From positions 1-64,000 of the forward strand of contig JAGXTE010000055.1 of assembly GCA_018334095.1 (NCBI GenBank): a stretch of DNA of 64,000 nucleotides, read 5' to 3'. The notes beneath the pieces were generated by a model, which saw only the letters and a program-made list of their open reading frames with translations, was not told where the DNA came from and did no database searches. This DNA is from Nitrosarchaeum sp. Lineage in GTDB: Archaea > Thermoproteota > Nitrososphaeria > Nitrososphaerales > Nitrosopumilaceae. The translations under genes and the position numbers were made by a program. This document shows, piece by piece, positions 9,101 through 17,924 of this stretch (positions within the stretch are counted from its first letter, which is position 1; the number at the start of each line of letters is the position of its first letter).

Positions 9101-10057
9101 AATTATAGTGTCATAAAAGCCTGCTACATTAGAGTCCACTACAAGTATAGGTACTACTTGTATTCTAGCTAGCGGCCCTTCTAAACTTCCTTGATACATT
9201 ACTCCAAGATGATAAATTCCACTTTTTGATTTGATGTAGTTTCTGTTATCACTGCCGATTTTAAAATCAGTATCTAATGTGCCGTTAAATATAGGAGTAT
9301 TTCCAGATTGAGGGAAAAAGGAATTGTAAATTTGAATTTTTGTGCCTTTACCGTTTTGAGAAATATTTAAAAAAATACCATCTCGTGTTAGATATACAGA
9401 TGAGGTGGTTCCTTCTGGAAGTGGTTTTGTGTTGTTTCGTATGATTCCATCTTTATCAATGAATGCAATAAAAGTAGAATTTGTAAGAATTATCCCCTGC
9501 CCATCAGCATCAAGCATGATTGGGTGATTATTTTTATCTCGTGCTAAAGAACTTTGGATATCAAGATTTGAAAAATCAACGCCTGTATCTACTATTCCAA
9601 TTTTGATTCCTTGGCCATTAACATTATACTGTGATTGTGCTAGTGTAGATCCAGTTATCTGTCCAATTCTTGATGCATCAGGAAAAGTGGATTCATTTGA
9701 GTGAAAGTCAAGCTTGAAATCTTCAATTACATTGTATCCTTTAGAAATTAAATTTGAGATTGAGTTTTCTGGAAGTATTGTAACATAAAAAAATCCTCCC
9801 CCAGACTCAATCCCATAAAGAGAATTATTTTTTAATAAATTAGAGTCATCAGAGCCTGTTCCAAAAACAATGTATCTTTTAAAATTATTTGGTGTAAAAA
9901 AATCTGAATCAATTTTTACAATATCAGAATCAAATAAATCAGAATTGTATGATGGCATCTTATTTTCAAGAGGCAAATCACCGCCGACAAAAGCATAAGA
10001 ATTTGCAAACATTCCTGAAACAAGAAGAACACTAAAAAAAACAGCCGCTTTGGGCAT
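6164..10057 (-). CDS. Secreted, membrane-anchored subtilisin-like serine protease (S8)
   Basis: About 1297 aa. A signal peptide follows the ATG (MPKAAVFFSVLLVSGMFANS). The catalytic triad is visible: Asp about 157 (GIVDTGVDFS), His about 427 (MGHGTSS) and Ser about 651 (FGGTSMAAP), with the oxyanion Asn in SSAGNSG. The Asp-His distance of about 270 residues is very long because of an insertion carrying a Ca-binding-like DSNGDGKSD segment. The C-terminal half is beta-rich, followed by five NDSQII repeats and a transmembrane helix with a basic end. ATG 10057 is preferred to TTG 10108 because the latter would put 17 charged residues before the signal peptide and overlap the upstream gene. Likely role is surface protein processing or degradation. 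Confidence 0.88.
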   Translation of the reverse strand: MPKAAVFFSVLLVSGMFANSYAFVGGDLPLENKMPSYNSDLFDSDIVKIDSDFFTPNNFKRYIVFGTGSDDSNLLKNNSLYGIESGGGFFYVTILPENSISNLISKGYNVIEDFKLDFHSNESTFPDASRIGQITGSTLAQSQYNVNGQGIKIGIVDTGVDFSNLDIQSSLARDKNNHPIMLDADGQGIILTNSTFIAFIDKDGIIRNNTKPLPEGTTSSVYLTRDGIFLNISQNGKGTKIQIYNSFFPQSGNTPIFNGTLDTDFKIGSDNRNYIKSKSGIYHLGVMYQGSLEGPLARIQVVPILVVDSNVAGFYDTIIPDMSTSWEDYTRFDLKSGEKPKYDFDFTDEKPIVLGSGKEFLVYDSNGDGKSDYSAGTVGAQVLDVYGVIQNKTAHIDKTVNAINGTLLPAFDSKGMFFGVMTDFMGHGTSSTSSIASKGNQTYDIYNNTNKFTITGVAPGAKIVPVKSLWAGDTVYAWLWLSGFDSNDQSWNFTGKPRVDIISNSWGISNFPSFNSAPGMDVLSVILSILATPHSLDDNYPGITIVSSAGNSGHGYGTIGMPNSSPFGIAVGATTNNVFVGYGPFKDQPRFGNDTSHFNHVVDFSSRGPGIIGDPKPDLMSIGAHGFTPSNVIKTKKDSKDESFSLFGGTSMAAPLVSGSAALLMEGLNKQSKEYDSFTIKNILMSTAKDLQNDPFTQGSGLVDASAALSFVNGEDGKFIVYNDASYNNIKEILKQPLEAINSTSLGFEKFEFPTKTMPMTSWFAGQLHPGESSKTTFTIENPNDKPIQLSIKPTTISLIKNTLYDGTTKVQQKDSILNKSDAFIPNYIKLTDVKNPKELGEFFDNNSIPTESSLMILNLNFPFDNFMNKTDTLYANDMKISSLYLYDWIDKNNDTNIASNELSMVSRAGSWGTVQELRISDPNEKFQGTPLVGVYPTPTRYSYYLGDTKQNSTSMEYTLSASYYQKDKWSVIWPEFETITVPANDIAKLNISLIAPSDFQTGNYQGFISFEGKNHTVNAPVSFVVKEPVNQKDSLVLIDGKQSDDILYGNGYVKGAFDMTNRYMAGDWRQYYFDIVDNTINSAAIELSWKSDDTNLSVFVVDPKGKIIQSNMPSGVFGHFLGWPSLDWLGNSVFSQGGGFYPVKNKDNNSTILYVPINQTGTYSLLAHTTLFGGNQTTESITLAAKFSNISSKNQTLQIQLNNTEIMSTFKNETNSEFIDVIRNDSQIITNDSQIIRNDSQIIRNDSQIITNDSQIITHDDADNSSFNVGLSIGIGVGIAIGVVVFLILRQKPTNN
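6284..6388 (-). repeat. Five tandem 21-bp repeats inside the subtilase gene
   Basis: Five near-identical 21-bp units (6284-6304, 6305-6325, 6326-6346, 6347-6367, 6368-6388) encode the heptad N-D-S-Q-I-I-T/R. They sit between the folded domains and the C-terminal anchor, where they would act as a spacer. The copies differ mainly at one base (T/R codon), so copy number could change by slippage. Confidence 0.9.
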
Positions 10058-10091
10058 TATGATAAGTTTTTCATTTCTTGCATTATTATAA

Positions 10092-11060
10092 CTATCTTCT
10101 TCGGGCAAGTATGGTTATTTGAAGTGCCACAATTATTCCGATTGAAGCTACAATAGGAAAGAATAACGAGTTTAGTTGTGAAGATGCTTCTTCAATGTTT
10201 AGCACAGAATTTGATACAGATGTTACACTTGCATCAATGTTTGTGCTAGCACTTTCTAATGTGGAACCAAATCCTTCGATTTCTGATTTCAGCGTATCTA
10301 ATTCATCGGATGTTTCTTTTAAAACTGAATTTAGTTCAATTATTTGATTTGATATTCCACCCAGATCCTGACTTAGAACATTTGTTGCAACTGAAGCATG
10401 AGAGATGGTTCCTTGGTTAAACGACACCACATGAAAAACATATGTTCCCTCTTCCTGTGGAATATAATCCAAATAGTATAACCCCTGATGAAGTGTTGAA
10501 AATGCGTTAGATATTGTTTCAACTTTTCCAGATGGTAAATGGATATGAGTTGTTTCAAGTAAATCCTTTGGGTCATCTCCTATCAAGAGCCCATCACTTG
10601 TAGTCTGTACAAATATTCTAAATGAGGTGTTAATTGCAGCTGTCTCGGGAGCAAACACAGAAGTAAGAATATGTCGCTCTACAGGAACGCTTATCAAATC
10701 TGTAGTTGATGTAAACTTTACATCTAATTTTTGAGATGCACCTTTTTGGTCAGTACTTATTACTTCAATAGTGTATGTTCCAAATGGAAAATTAGAAGTT
10801 GATGAAGGCCACGTTAACAACAGATAGTCAAAAGAGCCATCACTACTAGTTGTGAATTGATCAAACTTTACAATTGTATCATCTGGAGAAAATAATCTAA
10901 TAATCAGAGTTTCATTTGGTTGGCCCTTTCCATATACAAAAAGAGGTTGTCCTTCTGAATAAACCTGGTTTGTTGTAGACATGAATAATTCTGAATACGA
11001 ATCACTGATAGGAATTATCAACAGTAAAATGAAAAACGATAATAGAATTTGAAATTTCAA
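10092..11060 (-). CDS. Secreted membrane protein with Ig-like domains and coiled coil
   Basis: 322 aa with TTG start. A signal peptide (residues 1-22) precedes two beta-sandwich regions (about 25-115 and 120-230) of the Ig/macroglobulin-like kind. Then come a predicted coiled coil (about 235-290, heptads of I/L with S/T/E) and a C-terminal transmembrane helix ending in RRR. The domains would face outside, with the C-terminus inside. It lies 34 bp upstream of the subtilase start on the same strand, so the two may be cotranscribed and work together at the surface. I do not recognise a named family. Confidence 0.75.
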   Translation of the reverse strand: MKFQILLSFFILLLIIPISDSYSELFMSTTNQVYSEGQPLFVYGKGQPNETLIIRLFSPDDTIVKFDQFTTSSDGSFDYLLLTWPSSTSNFPFGTYTIEVISTDQKGASQKLDVKFTSTTDLISVPVERHILTSVFAPETAAINTSFRIFVQTTSDGLLIGDDPKDLLETTHIHLPSGKVETISNAFSTLHQGLYYLDYIPQEEGTYVFHVVSFNQGTISHASVATNVLSQDLGGISNQIIELNSVLKETSDELDTLKSEIEGFGSTLESASTNIDASVTSVSNSVLNIEEASSQLNSLFFPIVASIGIIVALQITILARRR

Positions 11061-11136
11061 TTTAGAATAATTGGATATTATCTCCTAGATATTGCTTCTG
11101 GAAAATTGATCTATAACTTACGTTAAGTGTTGATTC

Positions 11137-11153
11137 AAAAAAAAAGAAAAAAA
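11137..11153 (-). terminator. Strong oligo-T terminator of the S-layer gene
   Basis: On the minus strand two long T runs broken by one C lie about 20 nt past the S-layer stop codon. Such a T tract is the usual archaeal terminator and fits a very highly expressed gene. No hairpin is visible. Confidence 0.6.
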
Positions 11154-11173
11154 GGGAAATGTGAACTAGTTTC

Positions 11174-14100
11174 TTACTTTACGATTATCGTTGTAGTTAC
11201 TGGTGGTGATAATGCCGTTGGATTATCAACAGATTCCCAGACAAATGCAGTGGCAGTATAAGTGCCAGCGTCAGTTGGGATCCATGATAAAGCAGGGCTG
11301 AATGATTGACCAGCAGATAATGAACCTGTAATCCATGCTAGTGAGACTGTAACACCGTTACCATCCTGAATCTGTACCAAGTAGGCAAATGCTTGCTCTC
11401 TATCCTGGCCATTTGCTAAGTCGGCTGTTATTTGCACCTGTTGATCAACGTTAACAGTGCTTAAGCTGTTACCGAATGCGTCAACTACTCTCAAGTTAGC
11501 AGCTGGTGCTCTCTCGAGTGGTGGTACAACAGTACCGATTAGTGAAGTGGCAGTAATATCAAGTTCATCTGCTGTTGTGTATGGATTAGGTAGTGTATTG
11601 TCCGAATATTCTGCAGTGACTGTGTCACCTTCTGCGACTCTGAGTCTGTGACCAGATGATTCGTCAGTTACTGTGAAGAACACAGTACCTTCGAATATTC
11701 CGGTTGCCTCATTAGTCTCAGTTACAGTTAGGTCAATACCTCCGGCATCGGAGTCAGACCACACATCAGCGTTGAAATTATCAACTGCTTCTGGGTTTAA
11801 GTTCATGTCTGGATCAATTACTCTTACAACACCTGTACCGCTTGCTGGATAGCTTGCTTCAAGCCACTGGACTTCTCCAATATTCCATCTGATTAATGCT
11901 GAGCCGACAATTGTCTCATCCTCTGAGAATTCAAAGGAGACAGTTAAGCCGTCATCATCATCAGCCGGTAGGAAGCCGTCCGTTGGACCTGTACCAGATT
12001 TTACTTCTGATGCATCGCCTACGTCACCATCGCCATCAGCATCATGTGTTGAGAATCCTGTTAGGATAACCTCACCAGTGAAGATGCCTGTGTCAGTACC
12101 AGTTTCAACGAGTTTGTAATTGGTGAGTTTGTTACCTCTGGTTGAGACCTTTATTGGGTCCAAGTCAGTGTTACCAATATCATCAATTAGGTTACTGTCA
12201 AAGTTGTGGTCTGGTGCGACGATAGTAATGTATACTTTATCAGTCCATGTGTAAACTTTTTGGTCAAGCTCTACAGTTGCACCGAAATTAGAAGTAAAGA
12301 TTGTCAAGTTGACATCTTCATCTTCATCGCCTACAAAGTCAGATCCAGATGGACCCCAGTCAGTGTACTCGAGTTGAATTTCTTCTCCTCTTTCTAATCT
12401 GTCAGATTCTAGCTCTTGAGGAATCTCGATGACAATCTGGAAGATACCAGTGCTGTCACCTGTTTCTCTAAAGTCAGAAGGTTCTGGGTCGAATGCGTTT
12501 GCTGAACCACCGGCATTACCCATTGAGAGTGTTGCGGCATCAGAGTCCCATTCGATAATGTCCAAGTCATATGTCTCAGCCTGGTCATTGTCCAAATCGA
12601 AGTCTGGCTCAATGAGGGTCAAGATCATGTCGGATCCAATAATGTAAACAGATTTGTCGGATTGCAATACACCGTTTCTTAGGTCAAATGTAGCAGAGTC
12701 AGTAACAGTATTAACGTCACCAGAGGCATCAGCTGGATCAGTGTATTCTACTTGGAGAATATCTCCTTGTATGATACAGTAATCAGCAGCGCCAGGGTTG
12801 ACACTAAATCTATCAGTGACTAAGCCACCGCCATCGCTGTCAATACCGGTGTAAGCACCAGTGTTTGGACAGACTGGGTTTGTTGGACCATCAGTGTATC
12901 TTAGTGTAAGATCAATTTCGAATATACCTGCTGCAGGTGCGATTTCATCTAGTGAACCAAATTGTCTAATGAGAACATCATCAGCATCTGTTTCAACTAT
13001 GTCATCGGCATCTGTATCAACATTATCTCCATCTACATCGTAGACAAATACTAATGCGCCAGTAGCTAAGATTTCAGCAGTTGTACCTGCATCGCCTACG
13101 TCGATAACACCTTCAACAGGTGCATCACCGCCTGCGTAACCTAATACGACTTCTGAAGAGCCTCTAATTACAGAGACTTTTACAGGTCCTACTGGTTTTT
13201 CAGCAGTATTAACTGAAATGTCATCTTCACCACTTGCAGATAAGTCAAAGTCTGGATCGTTAACTCGTACGTGGATTGTCAAATCACCATTAGAGAGGAA
13301 TTCACCTGCACCTAATCCGTTAGTAGTGTCCAGTCCAGCTGAGTGGATTGGGAATACTGAACGGCCTGTTGGAGTGTTCTTTGTTGCAGAGATAGTAAAG
13401 TCATCTGGAATACCAAATGGTACTGGATAAACTGTTCTATCTAGGCTAACTGAACCAGTGTTGGCTCTAATGCCTGCACTGTCTCCTACTTCGATGATTT
13501 CACCAGAAGCGTCTCTAAAGTCAACATAGTTGACTTCAATGTCAAGGCCCATTACTGGTACGATTGTACCTGCACTTGCACCTTGTCTACTACAGTAACT
13601 ATTTGGGATAATGAAATCACCAGTGAATAATCCTGTAGCTGGTCCGGTTTCAATTAAGGTAAATCCTGTTGCTGCTAAGCCACCAACTGGGGTAGCTGCG
13701 CCAGCACAACTTTCACCTGCATCTAATCCGTCACCATCATTGTTTTGATCGACACCTTCTTCTGAATCAATCCATCTTTCGTCGTCAAATGTGATATCTA
13801 GTAATCTACCAAGAACACCAAATGATAGCTCTTGCTCAAATGCATCATCACCGACTGCGTCGGATAAGATTTCAAATGTAGCAGTGGTACTATCGGATGT
13901 TACGGTAGTATAGATATCGATAAGGTCGACGTCGACGTTAAGATCTTGATCTTGCAATGTAATAATTACTGTGTCAGCTTCTTTGTACGATGACTTGTCA
14001 AATGAGACTACACCTGAGTGACTTGGGGCTGCTTGTTGATCAGCAATCTGAGTATCAGTACCATCTGCTCCTCTATCGAGGTAGTTGACTCTAGGAGAGT

Positions 14101-16414
14101 CTTCGTCAGTCAAGTCTTCAATTACGATGAAAGTTGGATCATCGGCAATTGGAGCTAAACTGGTATATGTTACTGGATCTAGAATGTTTAGTTGATTGAT
14201 CATTACAAACTCCAAGCTACCTGCAAAGGTACTTGTGTTATCACCTGTTTCCTCAAGTTCCAATCTTACGATTTGGTTGGCAATACGCTCAGTTGATTTT
14301 CCTCCGTTGGAATTAAATCCAAATGAGAAAAAGTCTGCAGCGATTGCTTCTTTTGGATCAGTGACAAAGGTACCAGATGTTCGTTCAATAGCTAAACCAA
14401 TGTTGTTAGCTGTTGAAGTAATACTGTCGGTACCTGCACCTTCAAAGATATCGTCACCTGTCATTAATGTTATTGATTGTGCTGAAACGCCTGTTGCGAC
14501 TGTACGTGCAAATATAGAGGCACTTGATAATGCACCACCAGTGATAATGCTACCACCAGCACCTGTGTTTTCAAGTACATATACATTATAAACGCCAGTT
14601 GGGCTTAGGCTTCTAACATCAATGTTTACAAGGTTAAATCCTTTGAATGTATCTACGTCTTCATTTGAAACGGTGTTATCGTTCGAATCGTTATCATTGA
14701 TTGATTTGAATAATTCTGCACCAGTTGTTCCAAAGTCAATTACAATTGTATCTGCAGTTGCAGTTGCACCGGTTGTTGTGACTACTGCTCTTTCACTGAA
14801 TCTATCTACTGCAATTGCTGCAGTGGATGCATCAGGTGTGAAAGCGGCATCAAAGTCACCAGCACCAATTGCACCTGTAACACCAAATAGAACCAAAGGA
14901 GTTGGAGTGACTTCACCAATTGTAAATGGATCACCTGTCCTTAAGGATGGGATCAAAGATACAGCTGGATTGTTCAAATCCAAGTCTTCGTCGGCTCTAC
15001 TGTTTTTGTTGGCATCACCGTCAACAAGTGTTACTGGAGTCTCTTCACCAGAGTTCCATTCACCTGTTGGGGATTGGATATCAATTGTACCAAAGCTATG
15101 TCCTACAAGTATTGTTCGTGGGGCCTCATTGTAATCAATGGTTGCAGAGGTTCCCCTCAATGCAGTTGCACGGATGACAATGTTGGAATCATCTGATTCA
15201 TCATATGTACCAAATATTCCACTTTTTGGACCCTGTTCAGTAATTGTAATTGGAATGAATCCTGAGACGAGTCCAGCGCTGGTTTCCCAATCTTCTGGAT
15301 CATCTTCGTCTAAACCACCAGTTGTTGCAGTAATATCAGAATCGTCGTTATCCTGTAGGGTAATTACGTTTCCTTTATTTTGCTGATCTGGGTTTACTTC
15401 TAGGATACAATTTCCATCACACATTAAGTCAGATAAGGTATTAGTCAATGTTGCAGATTCTACTGTTGCTACTGGTTCTCCATTCTCGTTGAATACTTGG
15501 TAGTTAGTGGAAACTGTTCCAAATGTACCAAATGTCCAAGAATCTTCATCTGTTGGGTCAATGTTCAACCATGCATCAGTAATCGTAGCATGCACTTGTG
15601 CACCCTGTGGATATACTGATCTGTCTAAACTTACGTTGGCAAATTGATCAACAGTATCAAATGTGAGTGTAGTTGTTTGAGCTCCACCACCTTTGTTATA
15701 TGTTACAACAACGTTACCAGTTGGGTTTAGAGTGTATAGTTGAATGAATGGCCATAGTGCATCATCTGCACCGATTTGACCTGCAGCGACAGTTGCAGAA
15801 CCGCCATTGATTGATTTAGATTCTCTGACTACATTTGCGTTGTTACCGCCAGCAGTTGCTGCGGTAGTAAGATCTGTACATTCGCCAGATGCGATTGGTA
15901 CTGCAGGATTAGCTCCTTGTATACCATCTACATCGTCATTGTCTGGGAAAGCAATTCCTACCGTATCAGTAAATGTTACTGTTGGGTTTAGAACTGTTGC
16001 ACCATCAATATCGAATGAAAAGTCTCTATCACAAAATTCACCAAAGTCTAATCCTTCTCCTGCGAGTGGTGATGTAGAATCGGCAATTAATGCCATATCT
16101 CTATCTGCAAAGTAGCCGTACCAGTTACCGTCAACTGCTTGAACCATTCTAAGTTTCTTACCGTTGACTCTAACGTCTGGCTCACCTTTACCCTCGTCAG
16201 TATCGCTAATGTTTGAATCAATTACAACTACTTCAATGACTTGAGGTCCTGACATGTAGTTATTGAATTGCGAGTTTTCTGCGGAAACAAATAGGTTAGC
16301 GTTGGCTGCATGTGCTACTGGCATCATAGATGGAGCAGCAAATGTCAAACCACCGGCTAACATAATTGTCATTAATGTAAGACTAGTTATTTTTCGTCCT
16401 ATTTCGTTATTCAT
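11174..16414 (-). CDS. S-layer protein, giant secreted (1746 aa)
   Basis: Begins with a signal peptide (about residues 1-37, ending MMPVAHA-AN) and continues as a long acidic, Asp/Thr/Gly-rich array of beta-sandwich repeats with recurring phrases such as SGxFTGxxxxT, DxDxNxxxxA and SVxLDRxVYP. It ends in an Ig-like domain (about 1640-1746). This architecture and size match the major S-layer protein of Nitrosopumilus-type ammonia oxidisers. There is no C-terminal membrane helix. The high acidic content suits a cation-binding lattice in seawater. It has its own strong TATA box and terminator. It is the likely main acceptor for the glycans made by the neighbouring island, which is inference. Confidence 0.9.
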   Translation of the reverse strand: MNNEIGRKITSLTLMTIMLAGGLTFAAPSMMPVAHAANANLFVSAENSQFNNYMSGPQVIEVVVIDSNISDTDEGKGEPDVRVNGKKLRMVQAVDGNWYGYFADRDMALIADSTSPLAGEGLDFGEFCDRDFSFDIDGATVLNPTVTFTDTVGIAFPDNDDVDGIQGANPAVPIASGECTDLTTAATAGGNNANVVRESKSINGGSATVAAGQIGADDALWPFIQLYTLNPTGNVVVTYNKGGGAQTTTLTFDTVDQFANVSLDRSVYPQGAQVHATITDAWLNIDPTDEDSWTFGTFGTVSTNYQVFNENGEPVATVESATLTNTLSDLMCDGNCILEVNPDQQNKGNVITLQDNDDSDITATTGGLDEDDPEDWETSAGLVSGFIPITITEQGPKSGIFGTYDESDDSNIVIRATALRGTSATIDYNEAPRTILVGHSFGTIDIQSPTGEWNSGEETPVTLVDGDANKNSRADEDLDLNNPAVSLIPSLRTGDPFTIGEVTPTPLVLFGVTGAIGAGDFDAAFTPDASTAAIAVDRFSERAVVTTTGATATADTIVIDFGTTGAELFKSINDNDSNDNTVSNEDVDTFKGFNLVNIDVRSLSPTGVYNVYVLENTGAGGSIITGGALSSASIFARTVATGVSAQSITLMTGDDIFEGAGTDSITSTANNIGLAIERTSGTFVTDPKEAIAADFFSFGFNSNGGKSTERIANQIVRLELEETGDNTSTFAGSLEFVMINQLNILDPVTYTSLAPIADDPTFIVIEDLTDEDSPRVNYLDRGADGTDTQIADQQAAPSHSGVVSFDKSSYKEADTVIITLQDQDLNVDVDLIDIYTTVTSDSTTATFEILSDAVGDDAFEQELSFGVLGRLLDITFDDERWIDSEEGVDQNNDGDGLDAGESCAGAATPVGGLAATGFTLIETGPATGLFTGDFIIPNSYCSRQGASAGTIVPVMGLDIEVNYVDFRDASGEIIEVGDSAGIRANTGSVSLDRTVYPVPFGIPDDFTISATKNTPTGRSVFPIHSAGLDTTNGLGAGEFLSNGDLTIHVRVNDPDFDLSASGEDDISVNTAEKPVGPVKVSVIRGSSEVVLGYAGGDAPVEGVIDVGDAGTTAEILATGALVFVYDVDGDNVDTDADDIVETDADDVLIRQFGSLDEIAPAAGIFEIDLTLRYTDGPTNPVCPNTGAYTGIDSDGGGLVTDRFSVNPGAADYCIIQGDILQVEYTDPADASGDVNTVTDSATFDLRNGVLQSDKSVYIIGSDMILTLIEPDFDLDNDQAETYDLDIIEWDSDAATLSMGNAGGSANAFDPEPSDFRETGDSTGIFQIVIEIPQELESDRLERGEEIQLEYTDWGPSGSDFVGDEDEDVNLTIFTSNFGATVELDQKVYTWTDKVYITIVAPDHNFDSNLIDDIGNTDLDPIKVSTRGNKLTNYKLVETGTDTGIFTGEVILTGFSTHDADGDGDVGDASEVKSGTGPTDGFLPADDDDGLTVSFEFSEDETIVGSALIRWNIGEVQWLEASYPASGTGVVRVIDPDMNLNPEAVDNFNADVWSDSDAGGIDLTVTETNEATGIFEGTVFFTVTDESSGHRLRVAEGDTVTAEYSDNTLPNPYTTADELDITATSLIGTVVPPLERAPAANLRVVDAFGNSLSTVNVDQQVQITADLANGQDREQAFAYLVQIQDGNGVTVSLAWITGSLSAGQSFSPALSWIPTDAGTYTATAFVWESVDNPTALSPPVTTTIIVK

Positions 16415-16440
16415 GTTATTGAGTTTTATCTTAAAAATTT

Positions 16441-16449
16441 GTATATAAG
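16441..16449 (-). promoter_or_regulatory. TATA box of the S-layer gene
   Basis: CTTATATAC on the minus strand is centred 31 nt upstream of the ATG at 16414. It is the best TATA match in the window, which fits a strongly expressed gene. The predicted 5' leader is only a few nt. Confidence 0.6.
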
Positions 16450-16454
16450 GCTAA

Positions 16455-16469
16455 TGGACGAATTGTCCA
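16455..16469. promoter_or_regulatory. Palindrome next to the S-layer TATA box
   Basis: TGGAC-N5-GTCCA forms a 15-bp inverted repeat 5 bp upstream (minus-strand sense) of the S-layer TATA box. The position would suit an activator or a repressor blocking TFB/TBP. The octamer CTAATGGA that overlaps its edge occurs again at 16502-16509. The rest of 16470-16669 is AT-rich promoter DNA. Confidence 0.3.
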
Positions 16470-16669
16470 CAAAACAGGTTTTTTTTGTAATTATTTTATG
16501 CCTAATGGAATAGTTATGTAAATTATTGATTTTTTGATATAATAATTACAATTATGTTGTATTTTTGGATCAGGACACTAAGATCTTTGATACTTTCACA
16601 GTATAATTGTAAATATTATACTATATTATTTGATTAGAAACTGTGATAATTGGTCAATTTTAGAGAGTT

Positions 16670-17563
16670 TTGTTGAATATTCTGGTTACAGGCGGTGGTG
16701 GATTTATCGGGAGACATCTGGTGGAAAAGATTTGCAAAAATCACAATATTACAATTTATGATAATTTATCAAATAGCAGTTTAGAGAAAATTTCATTTTT
16801 GTTAGATAAAGTTAATTTTATCAATGGAGATGTTTTGGATTTTGAGAAGATATTAGAGAACAGTAAGAATTTTGACGTTGTGATTCATCTTGCAGCAAAG
16901 TCAGACGTTACAGAATCTATTATTCATCCAGATGATACAATTAATGTTAATCTCAATGGAACAAAAAATGTTTTGAGGTGTTGTGTGCAAAATAAGATAA
17001 AAAAGATAATTTTTGCATCATCTGCAGCTGTATATGGAGATCATGATGATATCATTTCAGAGAAATCCATTACAAAACCACTATCTCCATATGGAAAAAG
17101 CAAATTGGATGCAGAAAATGAAATCATAAGGTATGGTAAAGAAAATAATTTACAATATTGCATGTTGCGAATCTTTAATGTGTATGGAAAAGGACAAAAC
17201 GACAACTATGCAGGTGTTATTACTAGATTTTTAAAAAACATTTCAGATAACAAACCACTTGTAATTTATGGTGACGGCAAACAGACAAGAGACTTTGTAT
17301 CAGTTTATGATGTCGTAGATGCATTTGAGTGTGCCATATTATCAAAAGATAGCGAAACATACAACATTGCAAGTGGAAATTCCATATCCATAAATGAATT
17401 GGTAGATATTATACTAGATAGTTATGAGAAAAAAATAGAGACAATATATAGAGAGCAAAAAAAAGGAGACATAAAAAATAGCGCAGTTGATGTAACATTT
17501 GCAAAAAATAGTCTTGGTTTTGTTGCAAAAAAGAAACTAGCAGATGAGTTGGCTAGGATTTAG
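16670..17563 (+). CDS. NAD-dependent sugar epimerase/dehydratase (GalE-like SDR)
   Basis: 297-aa extended short-chain dehydrogenase. The NAD motif GGGGFIG is at residues 8-14, with a catalytic SSAAVYG segment and YGKSK (Tyr/Lys). The RDFVSVYDVVDA motif is typical of UDP-glucose 4-epimerases and related dehydratases. It probably epimerises a UDP-hexose for surface glycans. It is slightly shorter than typical GalE (about 310-330 aa). Start is TTG; a second TTG follows directly, so the exact residue is uncertain. It is divergent from the S-layer gene and opens the glycan island. Confidence 0.82.
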   Translation: MLNILVTGGGGFIGRHLVEKICKNHNITIYDNLSNSSLEKISFLLDKVNFINGDVLDFEKILENSKNFDVVIHLAAKSDVTESIIHPDDTINVNLNGTKNVLRCCVQNKIKKIIFASSAAVYGDHDDIISEKSITKPLSPYGKSKLDAENEIIRYGKENNLQYCMLRIFNVYGKGQNDNYAGVITRFLKNISDNKPLVIYGDGKQTRDFVSVYDVVDAFECAILSKDSETYNIASGNSISINELVDIILDSYEKKIETIYREQKKGDIKNSAVDVTFAKNSLGFVAKKKLADELARI

Positions 17564-17826
17564 TCTTTTTTGATTTAGACTCGTTGTCTTTTGATTTGGA
17601 TTCCTTGTCTTTGTGATCATTCTTTTTGGTTTTTGTTATCTGTGTGTTTGATTTTATCAGAATCATCACAATATCCTAGATAATCACCATGAACTAGATA
17701 TGCTGATAAAGATGAATCAGATATTGTGTGGGATTTGCCTGAATTTACAGACACGTGGTAAAGAAATGTTTTGTAATACTTGAAACGCCTACTTTGCCGG
17801 GTAACAGAACCTGAAATCAGTACCAA
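17553..17826 (-). pseudogene. Small disrupted gene (HGD-motif protein with Lys-rich tail)
   Basis: An open frame from TTG 17826 to TGA 17617 gives 69 aa with HTISDSSLSAYLVHGDYLG, which resembles the HT-x-A-L-HGD-x-G motif of small secreted proteins. Past the stop, the +1 frame continues as a Lys/Ser/Asp-rich tail (KKNDHKDKESKSKD...) to TAG at 17553-17555, overlapping the epimerase end. Deleting one A in the A5 run at 17630-17634 (minus strand) would join both parts smoothly. No signal peptide is found upstream, where a stop precedes the TTG. It could be a decayed gene, a sequencing error or chance. Confidence 0.4.
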
Positions 17827-17924
17827 TCCAAGATTCCATATAGGTTATTCACAGATATGATTTTGCAAAATATTCGAATATTGGTAAGAAGTTGCTAGTA
17901 ATGCGGAAATACTAAATGAAATTT

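Noticed and set aside
14622-15134. 170-aa plus-strand frame (and several others) inside the S-layer gene
   Set aside because: Long antisense frames arise from the biased codon pattern of the acidic S-layer gene; the Ser/Val/Pro composition and lack of motifs show they are not genes.
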